In this document: positions 27,087-35,398 of the stretch, piece by piece | Numbering within the stretch: the stretch's first letter is position 1 | Layout: the number at the start of each line of letters is the position of its first letter | Assembly: GCA_014378195.1 (NCBI GenBank) | Contig: JACMOC010000007.1 | Span: 1 to 64,000, forward strand | Origin: Oligoflexus sp. | GTDB taxonomy: Bacteria > Bdellovibrionota_B > Oligoflexia > Oligoflexales > Oligoflexaceae | DNA: 64,000 nucleotides | Reading direction: 5' to 3' | Translations under genes and position numbers: made by a program | The notes under the pieces: model-generated | Told to the model about the DNA's origin: nothing | Seen by the model: only the letters and a program-made list of their open reading frames with translations | Database searches by the model: none

Positions 27087-28769
27087 TCAATGCAGGGCAT
27101 ATCGTCTAATCATTTGGACCATTTCGGCGAAGTTGAGGGGCTTTGTCAGATGACCACTAAATCCTGCAGCAAGAGATTTTTGCTTCTCTTCAAGCATAGC
27201 GTGAGCTGTCAAAGCCAGTACAGGAATGTCGCATCCCTTAGAGCGCAGGGTGCGTATAGCCTCAAAGCCGTCCATTCTTGGCATTTGGATATCCATAAGA
27301 ACAAGGTGGTAATCCCCGGCTAATACTTTTTCAACAGCTTCCAGACCATCATTCGCCGTTTCAACACTGGCCCCGCTTCGTACCAAGAGGCGTTTGACCA
27401 GGAGCAAATTATCGAGGGAATCATCGACGAGAAGGAGCTTAATCTTGTCGAGCCGGCTTTTGAGTAAGCGAAACGATTGGGTCTCGGAGATCGGTGTGAG
27501 TTGAGTTTTATCTTGAGAGGCATTTTTAGCCGGAAAATTGATGCTAAACGTACACCCTTCACCTAAAGTATGCTGCGTAAGCTCTATGCCGCCAGAAAGC
27601 GCTTCAATCAAACGCTTCGACAGGACAAGCCCCAGACCCGTGCCGCCGAATTTTCGTGTTACTGAGTTATCGCCTTGCATGAAAGGCTGAAACAGACGTT
27701 CCTTTTGCTCGGAACTTAGACCTGGTCCGCTGTCTTTTACGTTAACTAGAAATTTGTAAGTGTCCGCTGCAGATTCATCTGCTGCTGCGGTCACTGTGAT
27801 TTGCACTTCGCCTTTACTTGTGAATTTTACCGCATTCCCGACAATATTAATAAAGACCTGCCTAAGTCGAGTTGAGTCGAAAAGAATTGAACGGGGAATT
27901 GCTCGGTCGTATGTTAAAGATATGCGGATGTGCTTTTGCGCTGCTATTTCGCGGAATAAATCTACTGTGTCGTGCATCAACTCGAACAAGGAGAATTCGT
28001 TGTATTCGATTTCAAGCTTGCCGGCTTCGACCTTTGCTAAATCAAGAATATCATCGATAATCCGGGTTAAGGCTTTGCCGTTCCGATCGATCGTATCAAT
28101 GAAAAGATTTCGTTCATCTGATGAAAGCGCAGAATCTTTCAAAAGGCTATTGAATCCAAGGATGGCACCTAGGGGTGTACGAATTTCATGGCTCATGTTT
28201 GCTAGAAATGCACTTTTTGTGGCGTTGGCCTGCTCGGCTAAGGCTCGGGCCTCATCCGTTTCCTGAAGCGCCTTATTCAGATTGAGTTTGGCTATATTCA
28301 AGGCATTAGCGTAACTACTTAGCTCGTTGGTTAGTTCTCGAAGAAGTTGGTTTTGACTTTCTTGCTTTAAAAAAGAGCGCTCGCTTTTCAATATCTTAGC
28401 AAGGCTCGTATCGAAATGCCGCCAGTCTACAAGGAGCCCCTCCGTGTGCAATTCCTCAGTACGAAAAACCCAAATAAGATCTCGAAATAAGGTGGCCACT
28501 ACCGGAGCGACATTATGCGAAGGCGGGAATGGTAATAGGCCTTTTGTATTTACATGAGGAGAACAACGTTGGAGAAATTCTTGCCAGTCTTTTCCCGCTC
28601 GCAAGGACTGCGTGAAACCGAGCGAGGGTAAAAAGCGCGCAACTTCATCATCATAGTCAAAAATGATTAGGTCCCGGGCTCCTAATCGCTGAGCAATGCT
28701 ACGTGCCCCTTCACCGCGCGAGGATGAAGAGGTCATGATTGACAGTAAATTTAAATCTAATTTGAGCAT
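27087..28769 (-). CDS. hybrid sensor histidine kinase with C-terminal receiver
   Basis: A 560-residue protein. The N-terminal region (about residues 1-125) is an unrecognised sensor domain without membrane segments, followed by a coiled-coil helix (about 130-195). A HisKA domain follows (NMSHEIRTPLGA with the phospho-accepting His), then an HATPase (DSGPGL, GGTGLGLVLSK) and a receiver domain (about 440-555; LLLVDDS, LVLMDIQMP with the phospho-accepting Asp, LTKPL). The ATG at 28769 lies 8 bases beyond the stop of the FIST gene and has no Shine-Dalgarno of its own, so translation is probably coupled to it. The FIST protein is therefore the likely sensory partner. Confidence 0.9.
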   Translation of the reverse strand: MLKLDLNLLSIMTSSSSRGEGARSIAQRLGARDLIIFDYDDEVARFLPSLGFTQSLRAGKDWQEFLQRCSPHVNTKGLLPFPPSHNVAPVVATLFRDLIWVFRTEELHTEGLLVDWRHFDTSLAKILKSERSFLKQESQNQLLRELTNELSSYANALNIAKLNLNKALQETDEARALAEQANATKSAFLANMSHEIRTPLGAILGFNSLLKDSALSSDERNLFIDTIDRNGKALTRIIDDILDLAKVEAGKLEIEYNEFSLFELMHDTVDLFREIAAQKHIRISLTYDRAIPRSILFDSTRLRQVFINIVGNAVKFTSKGEVQITVTAAADESAADTYKFLVNVKDSGPGLSSEQKERLFQPFMQGDNSVTRKFGGTGLGLVLSKRLIEALSGGIELTQHTLGEGCTFSINFPAKNASQDKTQLTPISETQSFRLLKSRLDKIKLLLVDDSLDNLLLVKRLLVRSGASVETANDGLEAVEKVLAGDYHLVLMDIQMPRMDGFEAIRTLRSKGCDIPVLALTAHAMLEEKQKSLAAGFSGHLTKPLNFAEMVQMIRRYALH

Positions 28770-28777
28770 GTAATCAA

Positions 28778-29941
28778 CTAGGGTAATAGGCAAGCGACAG
28801 CTGTGCAATTGTGAAAACCACTAAATTGCCCGTCCACTCTGGCGATTTGTCCGTAGGTGTTGCAGCCTGCGAATTCTGCGCCATTTAAAGATTGTGATAA
28901 TGCTTTGAGTTCAAAATCGAAATCAAGGCCCATGCGAAGTCGTGTCGCTACGCAATCAAAGAAAATTGCAACCTTAGGTTTTGTGCCGTTCAATTGTGCG
29001 AGTGCCATCTCAGCTGCCTGCGCGGCTGCTTCAGCTGCGGATTTAACAGACGTTTTCATAAAATGAATGGTGGCACCGACCGGGATTGTTGAGGCGCAGG
29101 CAATGGATCCATCCTCATTGATGGCGAGAGGAACGCGCAGCTTATGGCCATGGGCTGTTTGAATGCCAATAACGTTATGGAGGAAAAATGGCAACGGGTT
29201 AGCTAAATCAAGGATCTGCCCGCTTTCAGCAGCGAACTCCTGCAAAGCTTCAATAGTAGGCGACCCATTAATGCTGATGAGACAAGAGCCTTCGGCTTCC
29301 GTTACACGCATCGCCGCGCTTGCCATTTGCCAGCCATGTTTCACGCCTATCCCTATCGGTTCGTTCGAAAGGATCTCCAAAGCAACCGCTGCGTCTTTGA
29401 AGACTTTTCTGCCGAAAAAAACATGGGTTTCAGAAAATTTGGCGTCATCGCCGGCGCCACCGCCAACGAGCTGATACTTTCCTTGGGTTTTGATCGTGAG
29501 CGCTTGAATAAAGTCGTCGGTATAGCCTGCAAGGGCATCCGTCATGACAATAGCAGTATGATAGCGGTAATCATGCCGGGAAAGACCCAAAAATTGGGAC
29601 GCGATATCGTCAGCGGCAGCTGCCATGTCGCTTCTTAATCTGGTACCAACACTCGCCGAGAACTTAAGTTTGTCGGAGCAAATGCCTATCGCACAGACAG
29701 CGCCTTCTTTCTGTGTCTGGTCCGTAAATTCTCCGGCCGATGAACATCCGACTAAAATTTCAGGTCGACAATTATCATCCAGCGACCCCAAAAGGGCTTC
29801 GTAATCATATTCGGATGATGCAAAAACTATGAGCGCATGAGGGCGTTTCTGATCTAATTTTATCAATATTTCTTTGCTGATTTCTTTGCCAGCAATAACA
29901 GCAGACTTGTTAACCGAAATAGCGACTGCAGACGTTGTCAT
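28778..29941 (-). CDS. FIST-domain signal-sensing protein
   Basis: A 387-residue cytoplasmic protein with an N-terminal FIST_N domain (about residues 15-215; VGCSSAGEF, YQLVGGGAGDD) and a C-terminal FIST_C domain (about 225-370; FFDCVATRLRMG, FAGCNTYGQIA). FIST proteins are thought to bind small ligands, perhaps amino acids, and pass the signal to kinases; the downstream gene is a hybrid histidine kinase. I chose ATG 29941, with AAGAG about 9 bases upstream; ATG codons at 29974 and 29977 would add a dozen residues. Confidence 0.88.
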   Translation of the reverse strand: MTTSAVAISVNKSAVIAGKEISKEILIKLDQKRPHALIVFASSEYDYEALLGSLDDNCRPEILVGCSSAGEFTDQTQKEGAVCAIGICSDKLKFSASVGTRLRSDMAAAADDIASQFLGLSRHDYRYHTAIVMTDALAGYTDDFIQALTIKTQGKYQLVGGGAGDDAKFSETHVFFGRKVFKDAAVALEILSNEPIGIGVKHGWQMASAAMRVTEAEGSCLISINGSPTIEALQEFAAESGQILDLANPLPFFLHNVIGIQTAHGHKLRVPLAINEDGSIACASTIPVGATIHFMKTSVKSAAEAAAQAAEMALAQLNGTKPKVAIFFDCVATRLRMGLDFDFELKALSQSLNGAEFAGCNTYGQIARVDGQFSGFHNCTAVACLLP

Positions 29942-30315
29942 TGTGCGACTCTTAATGGGTGACTTATGAATCATCATGATTTGACGCATCTATATTATTA
30001 TAAAGTTATCGATGATGGAGTGAGAAATTGCGAGAGGTTAATTGCGAGCATGGGAAAATATGCAATATCATTAGTATGTTAGAAATATTTCGGTTTTTGT
30101 GTGGGATCGATAGACCGAGCTGCCTCAATTCAGTACCAATTTTATTTAATAGAAATTAAGTCAGATCACCGAAGTTCAAATGACCGCTATTTTGTTCTCT
30201 GAACTCATCTTCACTCATCTGAGAAGAGAGGGTTATGCTCTGTAACATTGCGAATGACAGTAATTAATCGATAAGTGTACACTTCCTTGAAAGAGCTTTG
30301 TATAAGGAGAAATGG
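29942..30315. other. AT-rich divergent promoter region
   Basis: About 370 bases between the FIST gene and the metzincin-like gene. It holds a candidate minus-strand promoter (29997-30025) and a direct repeat ATTGCGAG at 30027-30034 and 30041-30048 (14-base period) that could be an operator. I see no coding frame in it. Confidence 0.45.
29997..30025 (-). promoter_or_regulatory. candidate promoter for the FIST-kinase operon
   Basis: On the minus strand TATAAT (30002-29997) is preceded by a weak -35 candidate at 30025-30020 with a 17-base spacer. It would place transcription start about 50 bases before the FIST start codon. Confidence 0.35.
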
Positions 30316-31098
30316 ATGTTCGTTAAGAATGCATCGATGTTCTTTGGCTTAATTTCGCTGGCATTAGCTTGCACAGGCAAAAATGAATCCGTCTCCGATA
30401 ATCGAGCCTATGAGTCGCTAGCGTTTTTCCAGACGACTCCGCAGATCGAGCTGGAAGTCTGGTATGAACCCGAAGCGGCACCCTATAGTGACGACGACTG
30501 GAATATTCTTAACATAAATCTAAACGCAATTTTTCAATATCGAAGCACACCGCCTACCCTCATTATTCCCAGTACGCTATCTGCAATGCATACCTTGGAA
30601 GCCCAAAATAGGGACGGATGGACCAGTTCCGAAATACTGTCACTCGCAGCCGCGCACTCTACGGCCGCTATGGCAGCGCATGGGTCACGCTTCAAAATCA
30701 TTTTTCTAAATTCTTACTTACGAGACGACACGGGTATCAATAAAAGTGTATTGGGCGTAAGCATTGGCGACTCGCATGTTCTTGCAATGTTCAAACCAGT
30801 AATTGCGAGTACGAAAAAGGCGTTGCCTCTCGATAAGACGGCTCAGCAGGTAGAACAAGTTGTCCTCGTTCACGAAATGGGGCATGCCCTTGGCTTTGTG
30901 AATAACGGAGTTCCAATGGTAAACAACTATCAGGACACCGCTCACGGGGCCCATTCTATAAACAAGGACTGTGTCATGTACTGGGCAAACGAATCCAGTA
31001 CGGATTTAACGAGTTATGTCGGCAAATTTCTCGGAGGTGGGGCTAAAGTTCTGTGGGGACCAGAGGTTTTAGTCGACGCTAAAGCCATCAGTAAATGA
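30316..31098 (+). CDS. metzincin-like zinc metalloprotease lipoprotein
   Basis: A 260-residue protein with lipobox LALAC at the end of a short signal peptide. Near residue 195 it carries HEMGHALGF, the HExxHxxGF zinc-binding form of metzincins, and a Met follows in HSINKDCVMYW, a candidate Met-turn. The third zinc ligand of classic metzincins (HExxHxxGxxH/D) is replaced by an Asn-Asn-Gly stretch, so zinc coordination may differ. The mature protein is compact and probably works at the cell surface on protein substrates. The ATG at 30316 has AAGGAG 7 bases upstream. Confidence 0.75.
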   Translation: MFVKNASMFFGLISLALACTGKNESVSDNRAYESLAFFQTTPQIELEVWYEPEAAPYSDDDWNILNINLNAIFQYRSTPPTLIIPSTLSAMHTLEAQNRDGWTSSEILSLAAAHSTAAMAAHGSRFKIIFLNSYLRDDTGINKSVLGVSIGDSHVLAMFKPVIASTKKALPLDKTAQQVEQVVLVHEMGHALGFVNNGVPMVNNYQDTAHGAHSINKDCVMYWANESSTDLTSYVGKFLGGGAKVLWGPEVLVDAKAISK

Positions 31099-31183
31099 TC
31101 TGTTGACTTTGTAAGGACACAGCAAAGCGAAAAACAATGCCCCTACCTACTCATCTTTCCATGTCATCAATTTCGTGTAAGAT

Positions 31184-31221
31184 TAATATCCTAGTGGCAG
31201 CTGAGTTCAGCCCGCCACTAG
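31184..31221 (+). promoter_or_regulatory. candidate -10 element and 5' leader hairpin of the formyltransferase operon
   Basis: TAATAT at 31184-31189 could be a -10 element. Directly after it, CTAGTGGC (31191-31198) pairs with GCCACTAG (31214-31221), and inside GCTGA (31200-31204) pairs with TCAGC (31207-31211). There is no T run, so it is not a terminator. It may stabilise the mRNA 5' end or be an operator. Confidence 0.4.
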
Positions 31222-31257
31222 TCGGAACCTATTTCGCCAATACTATAAGGACTTCAA

Positions 31258-32004
31258 GTGGTTAAAGCTCTGCTTGTGACGTCGCGAGTGACCTTTACGC
31301 CCGACAACTACGATACGTTGGTGATAGGGCTCGCGCAGCATCCGGATATCGGTGGCCTTCTCATCCTCGATAACAGCAGTCGTGATCTTACTTTGAAGGG
31401 TCTCGCCCTGGCAGGATTAGGCGCTTCGGGAATGGGGATGAACCTACTCCTTAACCAATACGGTTTGAGCCACACGAGGCGCCTCAGGGCCTTCGAGGAC
31501 GCCGGGAAACCGGTTTGGATTTTGACGACCGTCAATAGTCCGGAAGCTCTGGCGATCATCAAAAATCATGGCTTTGAGCTTGTCATAAATGCACGGACGC
31601 GCTGCATCTACAAAAAGGCCATTCTCGACGCGCCACGCCTGGGCTGCATAAATATTCATCATGGGCTGTTGCCTCTTCAGAGGGGCACAAGTTGCGATAT
31701 GTGGAACCTCTCTGAGGGAAAAGCCACTGGATTTTCCATACATTGTATGGCTGAAAAAATTGATGACGGGCCTATACTCACTGTAGTTCAGGTAGATGAT
31801 GGCAGCGAACGCAATTATACCGCATATCTGAAGCGTGGCGCGGGCCTTGAACTTCAAGAAATCAAAAATGTGCTCACGAGGCTCAATCAGGATGAGAATT
31901 CTATACGCGGTCAGCCCAATATAAGTCATCCTGAACTTAAACATCGCAAAACTCCAAACTGGCGAGACATTCGCGCCATCCGCAGATCAGGATTCTCATT
32001 ATGA
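31258..32004 (+). CDS. formyltransferase-fold enzyme
   Basis: A 248-residue protein with the fold of folate-dependent formyltransferases (methionyl-tRNA, GAR or sugar formyltransferase type). It keeps the likely catalytic Asn and His in INIHHGLLP and the Asp in DDGPIL; canonical members have NxHxSLLP, so the Ser is Gly here. It lacks the C-terminal tRNA-binding domain of methionyl-tRNA formyltransferase and is therefore not that enzyme. It begins with GTG after AAGGA. Its stop overlaps the start of the next gene by four bases. By context it may formylate an amine on a lipid or small-molecule intermediate. Confidence 0.78.
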   Translation: MVKALLVTSRVTFTPDNYDTLVIGLAQHPDIGGLLILDNSSRDLTLKGLALAGLGASGMGMNLLLNQYGLSHTRRLRAFEDAGKPVWILTTVNSPEALAIIKNHGFELVINARTRCIYKKAILDAPRLGCINIHHGLLPLQRGTSCDMWNLSEGKATGFSIHCMAEKIDDGPILTVVQVDDGSERNYTAYLKRGAGLELQEIKNVLTRLNQDENSIRGQPNISHPELKHRKTPNWRDIRAIRRSGFSL

Positions 32005-34481
32005 AACAAGAAAAAGTATTGCTCGTGCACGGAAACCCGGGTCATTCTGATGATTTTGATACCCTCGTGTCGCAAATCAGCCTGCCTGAAGGAGTCGCTT
32101 GGCAAAAAGTCGAACTTTCTTCTACCGAAACCAACCTCCTTTTGGCACTCGATAAAGCGATTCCCAGGGATGGCGACCTTAGTGTCATCGCCTATTCGTT
32201 TGGATGTTATGCAATTTTAAAATGGGCTCAGGCCCGTAAACGTAAGCTCAATAAGGTTATTTTCCTCAATCCGACACTTGAAGCCGGGCATCCGACGCCC
32301 TTCTTCAAACAACTCGTGGTTTCGCTGCCCGTAATCGGTCCCAAAATTCTTGCGGGTGCCGCGCCGAAACTCGCCGCAGAATTTATGAAAAAAACGTTTG
32401 CGCCTCTCGAGCCTTTGCCTACGGAAGCAAACCGTATGCTGCTTTTTCTCAGCCAAGGTCCCGCCTGGGCGACGGCATCTGCACGGAAGTCCTTTCAAAC
32501 CGAGTTTCCCTTGAACGGCTCCATGGATACTCTTATTGGACGCCTGGTAATAGCACGCGGTGGCAAGGATACGGCTGTGGCCTGGGAGCCGCAGGAAGAC
32601 CTTATCAAGCAGATCGGACTCAAGCCCTCAGTTGTGATTACCATACCTGAAATGGGGCACTCTCTGCCTTGGACAATCGACGCGCGTGTGATCGAACTCA
32701 TCCAGAAAGAACTTTCAGGCCCAGGCGGAAGCACGGCTCAAAAAATCCCGGAAGCAAAAACCGATGGCGTGCGGATCGGCTACCTGCCCGGTAGCGTTCC
32801 TCAAAACAACGTGCTGAGTTATCTGGAATCTCATCTCAAAAAATTCCCGGACCGTGTTGCGTTACGGTGGGTGAATACCCCGGATCTTGTAAAATGGGAC
32901 GGGTCCCATATCACGCCTCTCCCCCATAGCGAGATCACCTACTTTCAATTCGGCACAATGATCGATACCGTTGCCGCCGGCCTTCGTAAGCTTGGCATTC
33001 AAAAAGGCGATCGCGTTATCATTTTTCTCCCGATGAACACGCTGATGTACACATCGATGTTTGCTGTGCAAAGGCTTGGTGCTATTGCTGTTTTCCTTGA
33101 TTCCTGGGCCCGTAGCAGCCATCTGGGAGCCAGTGCATCATGCGCGCAGCCCAAAGCGATGATCAGTCACAAGGCGGCTTTTGACCTGATCAAGGATGTG
33201 CCCGAATTTGCATCGATGCCCCTCCGCATCCTAGCTGGTCCCGGCAACGATGGTTCTTATACTCAACTCGAAAAGCTGCTTGAAGAGCCAGGTTCCACAG
33301 AAGTAGTCGCAGTCGAATCGGAAGTGACGGCTCTTATTACCTTTACGACTGGAAGCTCAGGGACACCCAAGGGCGCAAACCGAACGCATCGTTTTCTCTG
33401 CGCGCAGCATGAATCACTTTCGCATGTGATTCCCTATGAATCCTGGGATAAGGATATGCCGGCCTTCCCTATCTTTTCTCTGAACAACCTTGCAAGTGGC
33501 GTGACGACCATACTTCCGGCGATTAACCTGGCCGCTCCCAGTGAACGTGATGCGTCGGCAATGATCAGTCAGATCCTCCACGAAAAGCTCACGTGTACAA
33601 CACTCTCTCCGTCGATGCTTAACGGCGTGAGTGCCTACTGTCTTACGCATCATATCACTCTGCCTTCGCTTCGCCGGGTGGTAACGGGCGGTGCTCCCAT
33701 CAGCCGTGATAACGTTGCCGATTTCAAAAAAATTGCGGCTCAGGCGGATATTTGGGTTCTTTATGGTTCGACAGAAGTTGAGCCTATGGCTCACATTGAA
33801 GCGTGTGAAATGCTGGGTCTCCTGCCTGACCCCGATCCTGAAATTGTCGAGGACGGCGTTAATGTGGGGCATATCAGTGACGATTTACGGTACAAGTTCA
33901 TTAAGATAGTCCGCGAAAACATCGATCTGACGAAGACGCCCTGGACTGCGTTGGAAGTCGCCAAAGGCGACGTTGGCGAATTTATCGTGACTGGCGACCA
34001 TGTGTGCCGTGACTACTACAATAATCCCGAGGCTTTTTTTAAATCAAAGATTCAAGACCTGGATGGTAGCATTTGGCATCGAACGGGTGACCTGGCTCGC
34101 CTTGATGACAAAGGCTACCTCTGGGTCGTTGGCCGTATTCATAACGTGATCGAACGGGGTGACACGTGCTGCTTCCCGGTAAGTGCTGAAGTTATCCTAA
34201 AGCGCATACCCTCGGTCCGTTATGGGGCGTTTTTGGGAATGCCGGACGAAAAACTCGGCGCGAAGACAGCTGTTGCTGTGGAGCTTAACGAAGGCGAAAA
34301 AGCCGATTCCGTGCTTAAAAACGAGATTTTACGTCTTTTTAAGAAAAATAAAATCCCAGTCGACAGCATCTTTGTGGTCAATAAGATCCCCATGGATCCA
34401 CGCCACCACAGCAAAGTAGAATATGATATCCTGTGCGAGTCGCTTGTTACGAGCGGTGCCTTGGATCTCTTGAAGGGATGA
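32001..34481 (+). CDS. alpha/beta hydrolase fused to an OleC-like AMP-forming synthetase
   Basis: An 826-residue two-domain enzyme. Residues 1-245 are an alpha/beta hydrolase with VLLVHGNPG (oxyanion loop), a nucleophile elbow AYSFG (Ser66) and a late MGHSLPW with the catalytic His. Residues about 265-826 are an ANL adenylating domain with TTGSSGTPKG (from Thr449), YGSTE (from Tyr588), TGDLARLD and a C-terminal PRHHSKVE with Lys805. The DMPAFPIFSLNN, GVNVG and PRHHSK elements resemble OleC, the beta-lactone synthetase of olefin biosynthesis, more than ordinary acyl-CoA ligases. OleB, which is fused to OleC in some actinobacteria, uses Asp, not Ser, so the N-terminal domain here is probably a thioesterase or lipase-like enzyme. 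It is translationally coupled to both neighbours. Confidence 0.83.
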   Translation: MKQEKVLLVHGNPGHSDDFDTLVSQISLPEGVAWQKVELSSTETNLLLALDKAIPRDGDLSVIAYSFGCYAILKWAQARKRKLNKVIFLNPTLEAGHPTPFFKQLVVSLPVIGPKILAGAAPKLAAEFMKKTFAPLEPLPTEANRMLLFLSQGPAWATASARKSFQTEFPLNGSMDTLIGRLVIARGGKDTAVAWEPQEDLIKQIGLKPSVVITIPEMGHSLPWTIDARVIELIQKELSGPGGSTAQKIPEAKTDGVRIGYLPGSVPQNNVLSYLESHLKKFPDRVALRWVNTPDLVKWDGSHITPLPHSEITYFQFGTMIDTVAAGLRKLGIQKGDRVIIFLPMNTLMYTSMFAVQRLGAIAVFLDSWARSSHLGASASCAQPKAMISHKAAFDLIKDVPEFASMPLRILAGPGNDGSYTQLEKLLEEPGSTEVVAVESEVTALITFTTGSSGTPKGANRTHRFLCAQHESLSHVIPYESWDKDMPAFPIFSLNNLASGVTTILPAINLAAPSERDASAMISQILHEKLTCTTLSPSMLNGVSAYCLTHHITLPSLRRVVTGGAPISRDNVADFKKIAAQADIWVLYGSTEVEPMAHIEACEMLGLLPDPDPEIVEDGVNVGHISDDLRYKFIKIVRENIDLTKTPWTALEVAKGDVGEFIVTGDHVCRDYYNNPEAFFKSKIQDLDGSIWHRTGDLARLDDKGYLWVVGRIHNVIERGDTCCFPVSAEVILKRIPSVRYGAFLGMPDEKLGAKTAVAVELNEGEKADSVLKNEILRLFKKNKIPVDSIFVVNKIPMDPRHHSKVEYDILCESLVTSGALDLLKG

Positions 34482-34483
34482 TG

Positions 34484-35374
34484 ATGACTGTTCTATTTAA
34501 AAATTGGCTGATCTTCATTCGGGAACGATTTCCTCTGGGATCTCATATTCCGATGGTTGTGCTCTTTACCCTTGGGAATATAACAGTAACCCAGCATATC
34601 ATGGGCGTTCCTGAGTTTCCGCCTCAGGCCGGCCTCATTGCTCTGTTGGCATTTATGTTCTTTTTTCGCCTTCGGCTCTTTGACGAAATCAAAGATTATG
34701 AAGTGGATTTAAAGGTGAATCCAACCCGCCCGCTGGCGCGGGGTGTTCTGACCGTGAATCAAGTGAAGGTCATGATCACCGCGATCTCTGTCCTCGAAGT
34801 TCTCACAGCTTCGAATGCGGGACAGGACGCCCTCATCCTCCACGGATGTGCGATGCTCTACAGCTTTTTTATGTACCGCGAATTTTTTATCGGTTCGTTT
34901 CTTCGTCAACACCTTACGACCTATGCAGTGACGCATACGTTTGTTTCCACTCTCCTTGGCCTCTCTATTGCCGCGCAGACGGTCGGACTTGTAAATCCTT
35001 CCCTCCTACAGAATCTTCTCTGGATGGCGCCCATCAATTGGGCGATGTTCAACCTCTTTGAATTTGCACGGAAGAGTTTTGCCCCGACCGAAGAACGTGA
35101 GCATGTCGAGAGTTATTCCTCGCTTTTTGGTGTGTGGGGCGCCCTCGCCTTGAGCTGGAGTCAGGTCGCGATTGCCCTCGTTTTTCTCTGGTCCCTCCGT
35201 CTTGGCGGTTTCGAATACCAGGTTTTGGGCGCACTGATTCCCTTTGTTGCAGGGCTTTTTTATGCTGTGAAAAAAGATGCGCGCTTTGCAGTTATCTTCC
35301 GAAAATCTACTGGCCTTTACCTCCTTCTTTTTTATAGCGGACTCTATCTCCAGTACCACTATGCACGGACCTGA
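34484..35374 (+). CDS. UbiA-family prenyltransferase
   Basis: A 296-residue integral membrane protein with about eight hydrophobic segments. The first Asp-rich motif is DEIKDYEVD followed by NPTRPLARG, as in UbiA enzymes; the second acidic region is EEREHVESYSS in a cytoplasmic loop. UbiA enzymes attach prenyl chains to aromatic or polar acceptors, or remove pyrophosphate from polyprenyl donors. The substrate is not evident. Three ATG codons overlap the end of the upstream gene (34478, 34481, 34484); GAAGGG fits the third best. It is part of the four-gene operon. Confidence 0.85.
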   Translation: MTVLFKNWLIFIRERFPLGSHIPMVVLFTLGNITVTQHIMGVPEFPPQAGLIALLAFMFFFRLRLFDEIKDYEVDLKVNPTRPLARGVLTVNQVKVMITAISVLEVLTASNAGQDALILHGCAMLYSFFMYREFFIGSFLRQHLTTYAVTHTFVSTLLGLSIAAQTVGLVNPSLLQNLLWMAPINWAMFNLFEFARKSFAPTEEREHVESYSSLFGVWGALALSWSQVAIALVFLWSLRLGGFEYQVLGALIPFVAGLFYAVKKDARFAVIFRKSTGLYLLLFYSGLYLQYHYART

Positions 35375-35398
35375 CGCTCGAGTTAAGGATGGGACACT

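Noticed and set aside
31258..32004. methionyl-tRNA formyltransferase (fmt)
   Set aside because: The protein is only 248 residues, lacks the C-terminal tRNA-binding domain, has GLLP for SLLP, and there is no def gene beside it.
32001..32740. N-terminal hydrolase as OleB
   Set aside because: OleB is of the haloalkane-dehalogenase type with Asp nucleophile; this domain has Ser66 in AYSFG.
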